A program made the translations under genes and the position numbers. Shown here in pieces: positions 1 through 7,293 of a stretch of 64,000 nucleotides of DNA. Under the pieces are notes generated by a model. That model made no database searches. It was not told the origin of the DNA and was given only the letters and a program-made list of their open reading frames with translations. How positions within the stretch are numbered: position 1 is the first letter of the stretch; the number at the start of each line of letters is the position of its first letter. Source of the DNA: Amycolatopsis sp. NBC_01480 (GTDB taxonomy: Bacteria; Actinomycetota; Actinomycetes; Mycobacteriales; Pseudonocardiaceae); the NCBI RefSeq assembly GCF_036227205.1, contig NZ_CP109442.1, forward strand, positions 9,858,001 through 9,922,000. The letters are read 5' to 3'.

Positions 1-378
1 GGTGGTCAGCCGGTCCTGGGTGTGCAGCGCGATCCCGCCGAACACCCCGGCGAGGGCGAGGCCGACGACCGCGGCGGCCGCGGCGATGCCCAGCGCCCAG
101 CGGCGGTGGGCCCGCGGCTTCCCGGCCGGCTCCGGCGCGGTGGCGGGCGGGAGCTGGCGCGTGGTGCGCATGGCGGCGAGCACGCGGTCCTTCATCTCGG
201 GCGGCGGCTCCTCGGCCATCGCCGCGCCGAGCCGTCCCGCGGTCGCCAGCAGCTCGCGGACCTCCTGCGCGCAGGCCTCGCACTGCACGAGGTGACGGCG
301 GAACTGCGCGCGCTCGACATCCGACAGAGCGTCGAGCGCGTACGCCCCGGTCAACATGTGCAAGTCCGGCGTGGTCAT
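1..378 (-). CDS. rskA: Anti-sigma-K factor RskA-like protein (3' end beyond window)
   Basis: Membrane anti-sigma factor expected to hold the adjacent SigK inactive until it is proteolysed. The N-terminal cytoplasmic part has a zinc-finger-like anti-sigma motif (H-x3-C-x2-C, read as HLVQCEAC, about residues 33-40), followed by a linker and a hydrophobic segment at about residues 100-118 that looks like the single membrane span. The extracytoplasmic domain runs off the left edge, so only 126 codons are visible. The ATG overlaps the sigK stop by 4 bp (ATGA), implying translational coupling, as is usual for sigma/anti-sigma pairs. The family assignment rests on the motif, the membrane span and the sigK context. 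Whether the missing part is intact cannot be judged. Confidence 0.85.
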   Translation of the reverse strand, partial: MTTPDLHMLTGAYALDALSDVERAQFRRHLVQCEACAQEVRELLATAGRLGAAMAEEPPPEMKDRVLAAMRTTRQLPPATAPEPAGKPRAHRRWALGIAAAAAVVGLALAGVFGGIALHTQDRLTT

Positions 379-986
379 GCCGTCCCCCCCAGGCAGTCGC
401 GCAGCCGGATCAGCCCGTCGCGCATCCTCGTCTTGATCGTCCCCTGCGGCGCCGCCAGCACGTCGGCGACCTCGCGGTAGGTGTAGCCCTGGTAGTAGGC
501 CAGCAGCACGGACTCGCGCTGCAGCTCGGTGAGGAATTTCAGGCATCGCCGCACCTGCGAGCGCTCCAGGCTCGCGGTGGCTGACTCGGCCACCTCGTCG
601 AACGGGCGCTCCCTGGCCGCTTCGAAGGTCGCCTTCTGCTCGCGTTCGGTGCTCGCCCGGGCCGAGCGCACCCGGTCGACGGCCCGGCGGTGCGCCAGGG
701 TCATCGCCCAGTTCAGCGCGCTGCCCTTGTCCGCGTTGTAGCGGGTGGCCGTCTTCCACAGCTCGATCAGGACCTCCTGGGTCACCTCCTCGGACTGCGC
801 GGGATCGCGCACGATCCGCCGGACCAGGCCGTAAACCGGGCCGGACAGCTGTGCGTAGAGCAGCTCGAACGCGCGCTCGTCGCCCTTGGCGACGCGGCCC
901 ATCAGCTCCTCGGGCGTGGGTGCCGGAGCTTCGCCGGACGCCGGGGGCACGGCGGCCACCCGGCGCGGGCGGGCGGTCTCATCCAT
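375..986 (-). CDS. sigK: ECF RNA polymerase sigma factor SigK
   Basis: Group IV (ECF) sigma factor of 203 residues. Sigma-2 covers about residues 28-98 (AFELLYAQLSGPVYGLVRRI, then EEVTQEVLIELWKTA) and sigma-4 about 145-198 (LAYYQGYTYREVADVLAAP, GTIKTRMRDGLIRLRD). The start ATG has a good Shine-Dalgarno, GGAGGAC, 6 nt upstream. It sits 19 bp after the DUF1365 gene and overlaps rskA by 4 bp. Mycobacterium tuberculosis has the same gene set (flavin oxidase, DUF1365, sigK, rskA with a cyclopropane synthase nearby), and SigK there controls this locus. The matching CCATCC-N16-CGAAT promoters found at 3000-3059 make the SigK call firm and imply autoregulation through the operon. Confidence 0.92.
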   Translation of the reverse strand: MDETARPRRVAAVPPASGEAPAPTPEELMGRVAKGDERAFELLYAQLSGPVYGLVRRIVRDPAQSEEVTQEVLIELWKTATRYNADKGSALNWAMTLAHRRAVDRVRSARASTEREQKATFEAARERPFDEVAESATASLERSQVRRCLKFLTELQRESVLLAYYQGYTYREVADVLAAPQGTIKTRMRDGLIRLRDCLGGTA

Positions 987-1005
987 TCAGCTGTCCTCCG
1001 GAGTT

Positions 1006-1725
1006 CTACGGGGTCCGGGCGGCGATCGCCGCCTTGCGCCGCCACAGCGTGATGCCGTGCCGGCGGATCAGAGCCGAAACCCGCTGCGGTTGCAGCGGCC
1101 GGCCGAGCACCACCCGCGCGAGCGAGCGGGCGTCCACAGGCCGCCGAACCCCTCGCAGCGTAGCGACCAAAGGTGTCGTTTCGCCCCGATGCAGCGCCAC
1201 GGTCAGGTCGAGCAGCGCTTCCGGGCGCGGCAGGCGCATCCGGTACTGGCCGTCCAGCTGCTGGAACGGGGACACGTAGAACTCCTTGTCCACAGTGGAC
1301 CGGCCGTCGGCGCCGGGGCGCAGCAGGTAGGCGTGGCGGCCGCCGTAGGTGTTGTGCACCTCGGCGACCACGCACTCGAGCGCGCCGTCCGGGATGTGGC
1401 ACCAGTAGACGGTGATCGGGTTGAACACGTAGCCCAGCACGCGCGCGGAGGCCAGCATGGTGACCGGACCGCCGCGCAGGTCCACGCCGCGCCGCGCGAG
1501 CCAGTCGTCCAATTTGGACCGGATGGTCCCGCTGTCGCCCGGCGCGAAGTGGTCGCGGGCGTCGAACCGGGCGAACGGCCGGAGCCACCACGGCAGCCGC
1601 GGGAGCCGGTCGAGATCGGTGTGCCACAAGTACATCCGGTGCGCGAAGGCGTGGGGCGGGTCCGCGGTCCGGACGTGCCCGACCGTGGCGTCGTAAAGAT
1701 TGGTGTTGTGCAGGACTGTGGTCAC
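1006..1725 (-). CDS. DUF1365 domain-containing protein
   Basis: 239-residue protein of the DUF1365 family, whose members sit beside flavin amine oxidases and cyclopropane-fatty-acid synthases in many bacteria. Its biochemical role is not established. Recognisable family text includes RTADPPHAFAHRMYLWHTDL near the N-terminus, the YVFNPITVYWCH motif and the AEVHNTYGGRHAYLL stretch. The GTG start overlaps the upstream flavin-oxidase stop by 4 bp (GTGA); longer readings in this frame run antisense-like into that gene and are not credible. Co-transcription with the oxidase and sigK suggests a role in modifying membrane fatty acyl chains under SigK control, which is inference from context. Confidence 0.88.
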   Translation of the reverse strand: MTTVLHNTNLYDATVGHVRTADPPHAFAHRMYLWHTDLDRLPRLPWWLRPFARFDARDHFAPGDSGTIRSKLDDWLARRGVDLRGGPVTMLASARVLGYVFNPITVYWCHIPDGALECVVAEVHNTYGGRHAYLLRPGADGRSTVDKEFYVSPFQQLDGQYRMRLPRPEALLDLTVALHRGETTPLVATLRGVRRPVDARSLARVVLGRPLQPQRVSALIRRHGITLWRRKAAIAARTP

Positions 1726-2993
1726 CAGGTCACCCCGAAGCTCTCCGCGGCCCGCAGCCCGGACGAGCAGCCGTCCTCGTGGAAGCCCCAGCCGTGGTAG
1801 GCGCCGGCGAAGGCGACCACCCCGTCGTTCAGGGTGACCAGTTTGCGTTGCGCGGCAACGGATTCCGGCGTGTATACCGGGTGCTCGTAGTCCATCTTCG
1901 CGACCACCGAGCCGGCCGACGGTGCGGCGTGCGGGTTCAGCGTGACGACGTAGCCCTCGGGCTCGTCGAGGCGCATGAGCCGGTTCATGTCGTAGCTGAT
2001 CTGCACGGCGTCGCTGTCCGCGCCGCACACCGGCGTGCGGTAGTTCCAGCCGGCCCGCGCGGCCGCGACGGAAGGCAGCACGCTGGTGTCGGTGTGCAGC
2101 CAGGCCTCGTTGCGGGAGTAGCGGAACGCGCCGAGCACGTCCTGCTCCGCCGGGGTCGGCTGGCCCAGCAGCCGCAGCGCCTGGTCGGCGTGCGTCGCGA
2201 TGACCACGTGGTCGACGCGGTGCGGCGTGTCGGCGTCGTCGCGGATCTCGACGCCGCGGGCGGTCCTGGTCACCGAGCGCACCGGCGTGGACAGGTGCAC
2301 GGCGGTCAGCTGCTTGGCCGCCAGCTCGACGTACTCGCGCGAGCCGCCGACGACCGTGCGCCAGGTCGGGGAGTTCTTCACCGAGAGCAGGCCGTGGTTG
2401 CGCAGGAACTCGAACAGGTAGCGGGCCGGGTACTGCAGCGTGTCCATCCGGTCGGCGGACCAGACCGTGGACACCAGCGGCAGCACGAAGTGGTCGACGA
2501 AGTAGGCCGGGTAGCCGCCGATGGCCAGGAACGCGCCCAGCGTGACGTCACCGACGTCCGGCCGCGACAGCAGCCGCGCCGCGTGCCGGTGGAAGCGCTT
2601 GACCTCGACGAGCATCCGCAGGTACCGCGGGTCGGCGACGTTGCGCCGCTGGGCGAACAGGCCGCGCAGGCCCTTCGCGCCGGCGTACTGCAGGCCGCAG
2701 CCGTCGCAGCGGATGCTCATCGACATCTCGGTCTCCTGCGTCCGCACGCCCAGCTCGCCGAACAGCCGCAGCAGCGTGGGATAGGTGTGCTCGTTGTGGA
2801 CGATGAAGCCGGAGTCCACCCCGATCGTGCCGCCGTGCGCGCTCGGCACGTCGTGGGTGTGCGCGTGCCCGCCGAGCCGGTCGTCCGCTTCGAACAGCAG
2901 GACCTCGTGGCGGCGCTGCAGCAGGTAGGCGGCGGTGAGGCCGGCCACGCCGCTGCCGATGACGGCGATGCGTTGTCCAGTGGTGTGGTGCAC
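1722..2993 (-). CDS. FAD-dependent amine oxidase-like (NAD(P)-binding, DUF1365 partner)
   Basis: 423-residue flavoprotein. The dinucleotide-binding motif GSGVAG is at residues 13-18, followed by the acidic end of strand 2 (LLFEADDRLGGHAHT). The C-terminus carries the typical FAD closing motif (VVAFAGAYHGWGFHEDGCSSGLRAAE, residues about 391-416, quoted only to locate it). Such proteins neighbour cyclopropane synthase and DUF1365 genes and probably oxidise or reduce a fatty-acyl or related lipid substrate; the substrate is unknown. The GTG start is chosen because a SigK-type -10 (CGAAT) ends 7 nt before it, so the transcript would begin at or next to the start codon. It is the first gene of the operon that ends with sigK and rskA. 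Confidence 0.85.
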   Translation of the reverse strand: MHHTTGQRIAVIGSGVAGLTAAYLLQRRHEVLLFEADDRLGGHAHTHDVPSAHGGTIGVDSGFIVHNEHTYPTLLRLFGELGVRTQETEMSMSIRCDGCGLQYAGAKGLRGLFAQRRNVADPRYLRMLVEVKRFHRHAARLLSRPDVGDVTLGAFLAIGGYPAYFVDHFVLPLVSTVWSADRMDTLQYPARYLFEFLRNHGLLSVKNSPTWRTVVGGSREYVELAAKQLTAVHLSTPVRSVTRTARGVEIRDDADTPHRVDHVVIATHADQALRLLGQPTPAEQDVLGAFRYSRNEAWLHTDTSVLPSVAAARAGWNYRTPVCGADSDAVQISYDMNRLMRLDEPEGYVVTLNPHAAPSAGSVVAKMDYEHPVYTPESVAAQRKLVTLNDGVVAFAGAYHGWGFHEDGCSSGLRAAESFGVTW

Positions 2994-2999
2994 GTCGGG

Positions 3000-3027
3000 G
3001 ATTCGGCGCTGCCCCGACGGGGGATGG
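3000..3027 (-). promoter_or_regulatory. SigK-type promoter of the flavin oxidase-DUF1365-sigK-rskA operon
   Basis: On the minus strand, CCATCC (3027-3022) and CGAATC (3005-3000) are separated by 16 nt. This matches the CCATCC / CGAAT promoter described for mycobacterial SigK. Only 6 nt lie between the -10 hexamer and the GTG start at 2993, so the mRNA is probably leaderless. The promoter lies upstream of sigK itself, giving positive autoregulation once RskA is removed. Confidence 0.8.
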
Positions 3028-3053
3028 GTGCTGGCGGGTTCCGGATTTCCGAC

Positions 3054-3081
3054 CCATCCGCCCGCCCGCCGGCCGCGAATC
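3054..3081 (+). promoter_or_regulatory. SigK-type promoter of the cyclopropane synthase-like gene
   Basis: CCATCC at 3054-3059 and CGAATC at 3076-3081 with a 16-nt spacer: the same layout as the divergent promoter at 3000-3027. Six nucleotides separate CGAATC from the ATG at 3088, again predicting a leaderless mRNA. The two promoters share the sequence CGAATCCCCG up to the start region. Confidence 0.8.
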
Positions 3082-3087
3082 CCCGGT

Positions 3088-4356
3088 ATGCCGAAAAGCT
3101 CCGCGACCCGTCTGGCCGCCTTCGCCGAACGACTGCTCGGCACCGGGCTCCCGATCGCCGTCCGCACCTGGGACGGCGAACGCGTGGGCCCGCCCGGCCC
3201 GGCGGTGGTCCTGAAGAACCGCCGCGCACTGCGGTGGCTGCTGTACTCACCCGGCGAGCTGGGCCTCGCCCGCGCGTACGTGTCCGGTGACCTGGACGTG
3301 GAGGGCGACCTCACCGAAGGGTTCCGGCGGATCTGGGCGCTGACCCGCGCGGGCGAGCTGCGCCGGGTCAAGCTCGCGCCGCGCGACTGGGCGGAAGCGG
3401 TCTCGCTGGCCGCCCGGCTCGGTGTCGCCGGCCTCCCGCCGAGGCCGCCCGCGGAGGAGGCTCGGCTGACCGGCGTCCTGCACAGCCTGCGGCGCGACCG
3501 CTCCGCCATCGCCCACCACTACGACCTGTCCAACGCCTTCTACCAGCTGCTGATGGACGAGTCGATGGCCTACTCGTCGGCGTACTGGACCTCGGACGAG
3601 CCCGGCTACACCCTCGCGCAGGCCCAGCACGACAAGCTGGAGATGATCTGCCAGAAGCTCGGCCTGCGGCCCGGCATGCGGCTGCTCGACGTCGGCTGCG
3701 GCTGGGGCTCGCTGCTCGTCCACGCGGCGAAGCACCACGGCGTGGAGGCGGTGGGCGTGTCGCTCTCGGCCGAGCAGGTGCAGCACGTGCAGGCGCGGCT
3801 GGCGCAGCACGACCTGACCGGCCGCGTCGAGGTGCGGCAGCAGGACTACCGGGAGGTGGCCGACGAGCCGTTCGACGCCGTCGCGTCCATCGAGATGGGC
3901 GAGCACGTCGGCGAGGCGAACTACCCGGAGTACACCCGGATGCTGTTCCGCCTGCTCAAACCGACCGGAAGGCTGCTGCTGCAACAGATGTCGCGCGGCG
4001 CGGTGGCGCCCGGCGGCGGCGCGTTCATCGAGCGCTACATCGCGCCGGACATGACCATGCGCCCGCTGAGCCGCACACTGGGCCACGTGGAGAAAGCCGG
4101 CTTCGAGATCCGTGACGTGCACGCGATGCGCGAGCACTACGTCCCGACGGTGCGAGCGTGGCTCGAAACGCTCGAAGAGAACTGGGACCGGGCCGTCGCG
4201 CTGATCGGCGAGGCCGGGGCGCGCGTGTGGCGGCTGTACCTGGTCGGCGGCGCGCTCGCGTTCGAGGAGAACCGGATGGGCGTGGACCAGATCCTCGCCG
4301 TGCGCTCCTCGGCGGACGGCGAAAGCGGCCTGCCCGCCACGCGGGAATGGCGGTGA
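3088..4356 (+). CDS. Cyclopropane-fatty-acyl-phospholipid synthase family methyltransferase
   Basis: 422-residue SAM-dependent methyltransferase of the CFA synthase family (similar to mycobacterial UfaA1). It would transfer a methyl(ene) group to unsaturated acyl chains of membrane lipids. The N-terminal lipid-binding part (about 1-130) precedes the catalytic domain with AHHYDLSNAFY (about 142-152), the SAM-binding motif LLDVGCGWGSLL (199-210) and the family EMGEHVG motif (about 278-284). The ATG is favoured because the SigK-type -10 ends 6 nt before it. It overlaps the following DUF1295 gene by 10 bp, so the two are translated together. Product specificity (cyclopropane or methyl branch) cannot be told from sequence. 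Confidence 0.88.
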   Translation: MPKSSATRLAAFAERLLGTGLPIAVRTWDGERVGPPGPAVVLKNRRALRWLLYSPGELGLARAYVSGDLDVEGDLTEGFRRIWALTRAGELRRVKLAPRDWAEAVSLAARLGVAGLPPRPPAEEARLTGVLHSLRRDRSAIAHHYDLSNAFYQLLMDESMAYSSAYWTSDEPGYTLAQAQHDKLEMICQKLGLRPGMRLLDVGCGWGSLLVHAAKHHGVEAVGVSLSAEQVQHVQARLAQHDLTGRVEVRQQDYREVADEPFDAVASIEMGEHVGEANYPEYTRMLFRLLKPTGRLLLQQMSRGAVAPGGGAFIERYIAPDMTMRPLSRTLGHVEKAGFEIRDVHAMREHYVPTVRAWLETLEENWDRAVALIGEAGARVWRLYLVGGALAFEENRMGVDQILAVRSSADGESGLPATREWR

Positions 4357-5141
4357 TCGGGCTCGGCGCGCTCGTCGCGATCACCGCCGGCGTCACGCTG
4401 GTCGCGGCGACCGCGACGTTCGGCGTGGCCCGGCTGCGCAGGCGCTACGACACCGTCGACACGTTCTGGGGACTCGGTTTCGCGATCATCGCGGCGGTCG
4501 CGTTCCCGTTCGGCAGCGGGCCGCTTTCGCTGCGGCTGGTGACGGCGGCGCTGACCGTGGTGTGGGGTGTGCGGCTCGCCGTCCACCTGCACCTGCGCAA
4601 CCACGGCAAGCCCGAGGACCCGCGGTACGCGCGGATGGTGGAGCGCGCCGGGGACCGCGCGGCCGGGCGGCTGTTCGTGCGCGTTTACCTGTTCCAGGCG
4701 GTGGTCCTCTGGTTCGTCTCGCTGCCCGTGCAGTTCGCGATGTACGGCGACGGGCTCGGGGTGCTGGGCTGGATCGGCGTGGCCGTCTGGCTGATCGGCT
4801 TCGCCTTCGAAACGATTGGCGACGTCCAGCTGCGCCGTTTCAAGGCCGACCCGGCCAGCCGCGGTCAGGTGCTCGACACCGGGCTCTGGCGCTACACCCG
4901 GCACCCGAACTACTTCGGTGACGCCTGCGTCTGGTGGGGCCTCTACCTGCTGGCCTGCTCGACCTGGCCGGGCGCGGCCACCGTGCTCTCCCCCGTCGTG
5001 ATGACCTTCACGCTCGCCCGCGGCACCGGGAAACCCATGCTGGAGAAGGGAATGCAGCACACCCGGCCCGGCTACGCGCGTTACGTCGAGCGGACGAGCG
5101 GCTTCTTCCCCCTCCCGCCGAAGCGGCTCACTCCCCGGTGA
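4347..5141 (+). CDS. DUF1295 steroid 5-alpha-reductase-like membrane protein
   Basis: 264-residue polytopic membrane protein, with hydrophobic helices starting at the N-terminus (GLGALVAITAGVTLVAATAT) and continuing through most of the chain. The C-terminal region holds the DUF1295 / isoprenylcysteine methyltransferase-like signature GLWRYTRHPNYFGDACVWWG (about 178-197) and the ERTSGFFPLPPK tail. In related loci this gene accompanies a CFA-type methyltransferase and has been proposed to reduce a methylene lipid intermediate using NADPH. Here that is inference from its 10-bp overlap with the methyltransferase gene and their shared SigK promoter. Its 3' end overlaps the convergent DinB-fold gene by 14 bp. 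Confidence 0.83.
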   Translation: MAVIGLGALVAITAGVTLVAATATFGVARLRRRYDTVDTFWGLGFAIIAAVAFPFGSGPLSLRLVTAALTVVWGVRLAVHLHLRNHGKPEDPRYARMVERAGDRAAGRLFVRVYLFQAVVLWFVSLPVQFAMYGDGLGVLGWIGVAVWLIGFAFETIGDVQLRRFKADPASRGQVLDTGLWRYTRHPNYFGDACVWWGLYLLACSTWPGAATVLSPVVMTFTLARGTGKPMLEKGMQHTRPGYARYVERTSGFFPLPPKRLTPR

Positions 5142-5718
5142 GCCCGTCGGTCAGCTCGCGCAGCAGATCGAGGTGGCCCAGGTGCCGCCCGGTCTCCTCG
5201 ATCATGTGCGCCACGACCCAGCGGACCGTCAGCGGCTCCCGTTCCTTGAACACCACCGTGTCGTCGAACGCCCGCGCGGCCACGATCTCCCGGCACAGGG
5301 CCGTTTCCGCCTGGTAGTCCGCGATCAGCCGCTCGATCGGGGTGCGGTGGGCGGCGCGGAACTCGGCGTCCGGGTCAAGCTCGAGGGCGTCGGCCCATTC
5401 GTCGGGCTGACCGTCGAGCACGATGCGGAACCAGTAGTTCTCCACCAGGGTCAGGTGGCCGAGCAACCCGGCGATGGTGGTCAGCTCACTCGGCACCAGC
5501 GAGCGGCGGGCCTGCTCGTCGGTGAGGCCGGAGCACTTCCAGACCACGCTGGCCCGCAGGAAGTCGAGGAAGCCGGTGAGCTGCGTGCGCTCGTCGCCGG
5601 CCATGGGCGGATCGGGCCGCTCGGGCGGTTTGGCGGACAGGGGTTCAGCGGACAGTGGTTCGGTGGACAGGGGTTCGGTGGACAGAGACTGGGCGGCCGG
5701 GTCGGTCGTTTCGGTCAT
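5128..5718 (-). CDS. DinB / DUF664 family protein
   Basis: 196-residue protein of the DinB-like four-helix fold (DUF664), metal-binding thiol-dependent enzymes or proteins of unknown substrate. The family region starts at about residue 38 (GDERTQLTGFLDFLRASVVWK) and includes the metal-ligand-type histidines in LLGHLTLVENYWF and VAHMIEETGRHLGHLD. The first 36 residues are a low-complexity extension (LSTEPLSTEPLSAEPLSAKP) encoded by a 15-bp tandem repeat. The ATG at 5718 is preferred to an upstream in-frame ATG at 5772 because that one would run over the probable divergent promoter region. It converges with the DUF1295 gene. Confidence 0.8.
   Translation of the reverse strand: MTETTDPAAQSLSTEPLSTEPLSAEPLSAKPPERPDPPMAGDERTQLTGFLDFLRASVVWKCSGLTDEQARRSLVPSELTTIAGLLGHLTLVENYWFRIVLDGQPDEWADALELDPDAEFRAAHRTPIERLIADYQAETALCREIVAARAFDDTVVFKEREPLTVRWVVAHMIEETGRHLGHLDLLRELTDGLTGE
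5634..5693. repeat. Four 15-bp tandem repeats inside the DinB-fold gene
   Basis: Units begin at 5634, 5649, 5664 and 5679, each starting YGGACAG followed by a GGTTC-like half; the last unit is diverged. Because the unit is 15 bp the repeat keeps the frame and encodes five-residue repeats of the LSTEP type at the protein N-terminus. Confidence 0.85.
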
Positions 5719-5762
5719 GTCAGCAGTCTGCCGCACGGGTACGACAGATTTTCCGAGATAAC

Positions 5763-5791
5763 TTGCGCACAATGTAGTTGCGCGCTACCTT
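5763..5791 (+). promoter_or_regulatory. Probable promoter of the OsmC gene
   Basis: TTGCGC at 5763-5768 and TACCTT at 5786-5791 with a 17-nt spacer, in the divergent gap between the DinB-fold gene and osmC. TTGCGC recurs at 5779-5784, so the spacer also contains a direct repeat that could be an operator. A strong GAGGAGG ribosome-binding site follows at 5819-5825. Confidence 0.55.
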
Positions 5792-5829
5792 TACCGCAGA
5801 CCTTACGGAAGAACCCACGAGGAGGCACC

Positions 5830-6264
5830 ATGCCCAGCCGCGACGCGACCACCCACTGGACCGGCGGACTGCAGAAGGGCCAGGGCGAGGTCACGCTCGA
5901 CTCGTCCAACGCGGGCACGTTCAACGTGTCCTTCCCGACCCGCGCCGGCAACCCGGACGGCCAGACCAGCCCGGAAGAGCTGATCGCCGCCGCGCACTCC
6001 TCGTGCCTGGCGATGAACCTGTCCGGCGTGCTGGAGTCGCAGAAGCTGGAGGCGGAGTCCATCGACGTCTCGGCCGAGGTCACCCTCGGCCCGGCCCAGG
6101 GCGGCGGCTTCGAGATCAGCGGCATCGCGATCACCCTGCGCGCCAAGCTGGACGGCGTGACCGCGGAGCAGTTCGCGGAGCTGGCCTCCACCGCCGAGAA
6201 GACCTGCCCGGTGTCGAAGGCCCTGTCCGGCACCACGATCACCCTGGACGCGGCGCTCGCCTGA
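5830..6264 (+). CDS. OsmC/Ohr family peroxiredoxin
   Basis: 144-residue OsmC-family protein that reduces organic or fatty-acid hydroperoxides through two cysteines. The reactive Cys59 lies in AAHSSCLAMN and the resolving Cys126 in EKTCPVSKAL, the normal arrangement for the family. The start is set by a strong GAGGAGG at 5819-5825. The gene is monocistronic, with its own promoter and a perfect 16-bp terminator immediately downstream. The length and the TTHWTGGLQKGQGEV N-terminus fit the OsmC subgroup rather than Ohr. Confidence 0.92.
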   Translation: MPSRDATTHWTGGLQKGQGEVTLDSSNAGTFNVSFPTRAGNPDGQTSPEELIAAAHSSCLAMNLSGVLESQKLEAESIDVSAEVTLGPAQGGGFEISGIAITLRAKLDGVTAEQFAELASTAEKTCPVSKALSGTTITLDAALA

Positions 6265-6273
6265 CGTCCGACC

Positions 6274-6314
6274 GCGAAAGGCCCTCTCGCCCGATGGACG
6301 AGAGGGCCTTTCGC
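6274..6314. terminator. Intrinsic terminator after osmC
   Basis: Perfect 16-bp inverted repeat (6274-6289 with 6299-6314) and a 9-nt loop. There is no clear U-tract, as is common in actinobacteria. It lies between the osmC stop (6264) and the stop of the convergent NmrA-type gene (6381), so it can serve both directions. Confidence 0.85.
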
Positions 6315-6380
6315 GCTGTCCGAAGTGGACTTTTACCAACCGGCGGAAGCCTTGGCGGACAGGGTTTCACGCCGGGTTGA

Positions 6381-7217
6381 TCAGCCGCCGAAGGCCGCGA
6401 CGTTCGCCACCGCCCACTCGGCATAGGTGATCCCGGGACGGCCCAGCAGCTCTTCGACCACCCCGGTCGGCGCCTGCCGGTGTTCGAGCGATCCCGCGAA
6501 CCCGTCGAGCAGCCAGTCCGCGACCTGCTCGGGGAACCCGTGCGCCACCCATTCGGCACGCTGCTCCTCACGGGTCAGCTCGACGAACGGCACCTCCCGC
6601 CCCAGCGCCGCCCCGATCGCCGCGGCCATCTCCCGCTGCGTGACCGACTGCGGTCCACTGAGGACGTACGTCTCACCGGAATGCCCGGTCGTGACCAGGA
6701 CATGCGCGGCAACAGCGGCGATGTCGCGCAGGTCGATCGGCGTCTGGGTCGCGTCGCCGTACGCCGTGCGCACCACCCCGGACTCGCGGACCGAGCCCGC
6801 CCAGCCGAGTGTGTTGTTCATGAACATGCCCGGCCGCAGGAAGGTCCAGTCGAAGTCCGCGGCCGCCACCGCCTTCTCGACAGCCGCGAACCCGTGCCCA
6901 CTCGAGCCCTCGTGCTCCTGGCCGACGCTACTGCCGGACAGCGCGACCACCCGCCGGATCCCCGCCTCGGCGGCCAGCTCGCAGAACCGGGTGACCGTGC
7001 GGGCCATCGGCGCGAGGTAAACCGCCTCGACCCCCTTCAGCGCCACCGGCAGCGTCGACGGCCGCGCCAGCGACCCGACCACCACCTCGACCCCTTCGGG
7101 CAGCGCCGCCCGCTCCGGGTCGACGGTCAGCGCACGCACCTCGACGCCTCGTTCCACCAGCGCGTCCACCACCAGCCGCCCGACGTTGCCGGTCGCACCC
7201 GTTACCAGGATCGTCAT
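6381..7217 (-). CDS. NmrA-family NAD(P)-binding protein / SDR-type oxidoreductase
   Basis: 278-residue atypical short-chain dehydrogenase of the NmrA/YtfG kind. The N-terminal Rossmann motif TGATGNVG (residues 6-13) binds NAD(P). The region around VVALSGSSVGQEH stands where SDR enzymes have their catalytic Ser, and no YxxxK pair is obvious. Such proteins act as redox sensors or quinone/azo reductases; the substrate cannot be inferred. The ATG is followed upstream by a set of inverted repeats (7230-7269) that look like an operator, so induction by a TetR- or HxlR-type regulator encoded elsewhere is plausible. The gene sits exactly where ftsZ would be expected downstream of ftsQ. Confidence 0.82.
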   Translation of the reverse strand: MTILVTGATGNVGRLVVDALVERGVEVRALTVDPERAALPEGVEVVVGSLARPSTLPVALKGVEAVYLAPMARTVTRFCELAAEAGIRRVVALSGSSVGQEHEGSSGHGFAAVEKAVAAADFDWTFLRPGMFMNNTLGWAGSVRESGVVRTAYGDATQTPIDLRDIAAVAAHVLVTTGHSGETYVLSGPQSVTQREMAAAIGAALGREVPFVELTREEQRAEWVAHGFPEQVADWLLDGFAGSLEHRQAPTGVVEELLGRPGITYAEWAVANVAAFGG

Positions 7218-7229
7218 GCGGTCCCCTTT

Positions 7230-7269
7230 CTAGTATGACGTACGGACTAGAACACCGTACGCTATACGG
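7230..7269. promoter_or_regulatory. Putative repressor operator for the NmrA-type gene
   Basis: Three overlapping inverted repeats lie in 40 bp: CTAGT (7230-7234) with ACTAG (7246-7250); CGTACGG (7239-7245) with CCGTACG (7255-7261), a perfect 7-bp pair; and CCGTA (7255-7259) with TACGG (7265-7269). Such dyads around CGTACG are typical of TetR-type operators in actinobacteria. No regulator gene is adjacent. Confidence 0.55.
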
Positions 7270-7293
7270 AGAACAGGGTGCCAGTGGGAAAAC

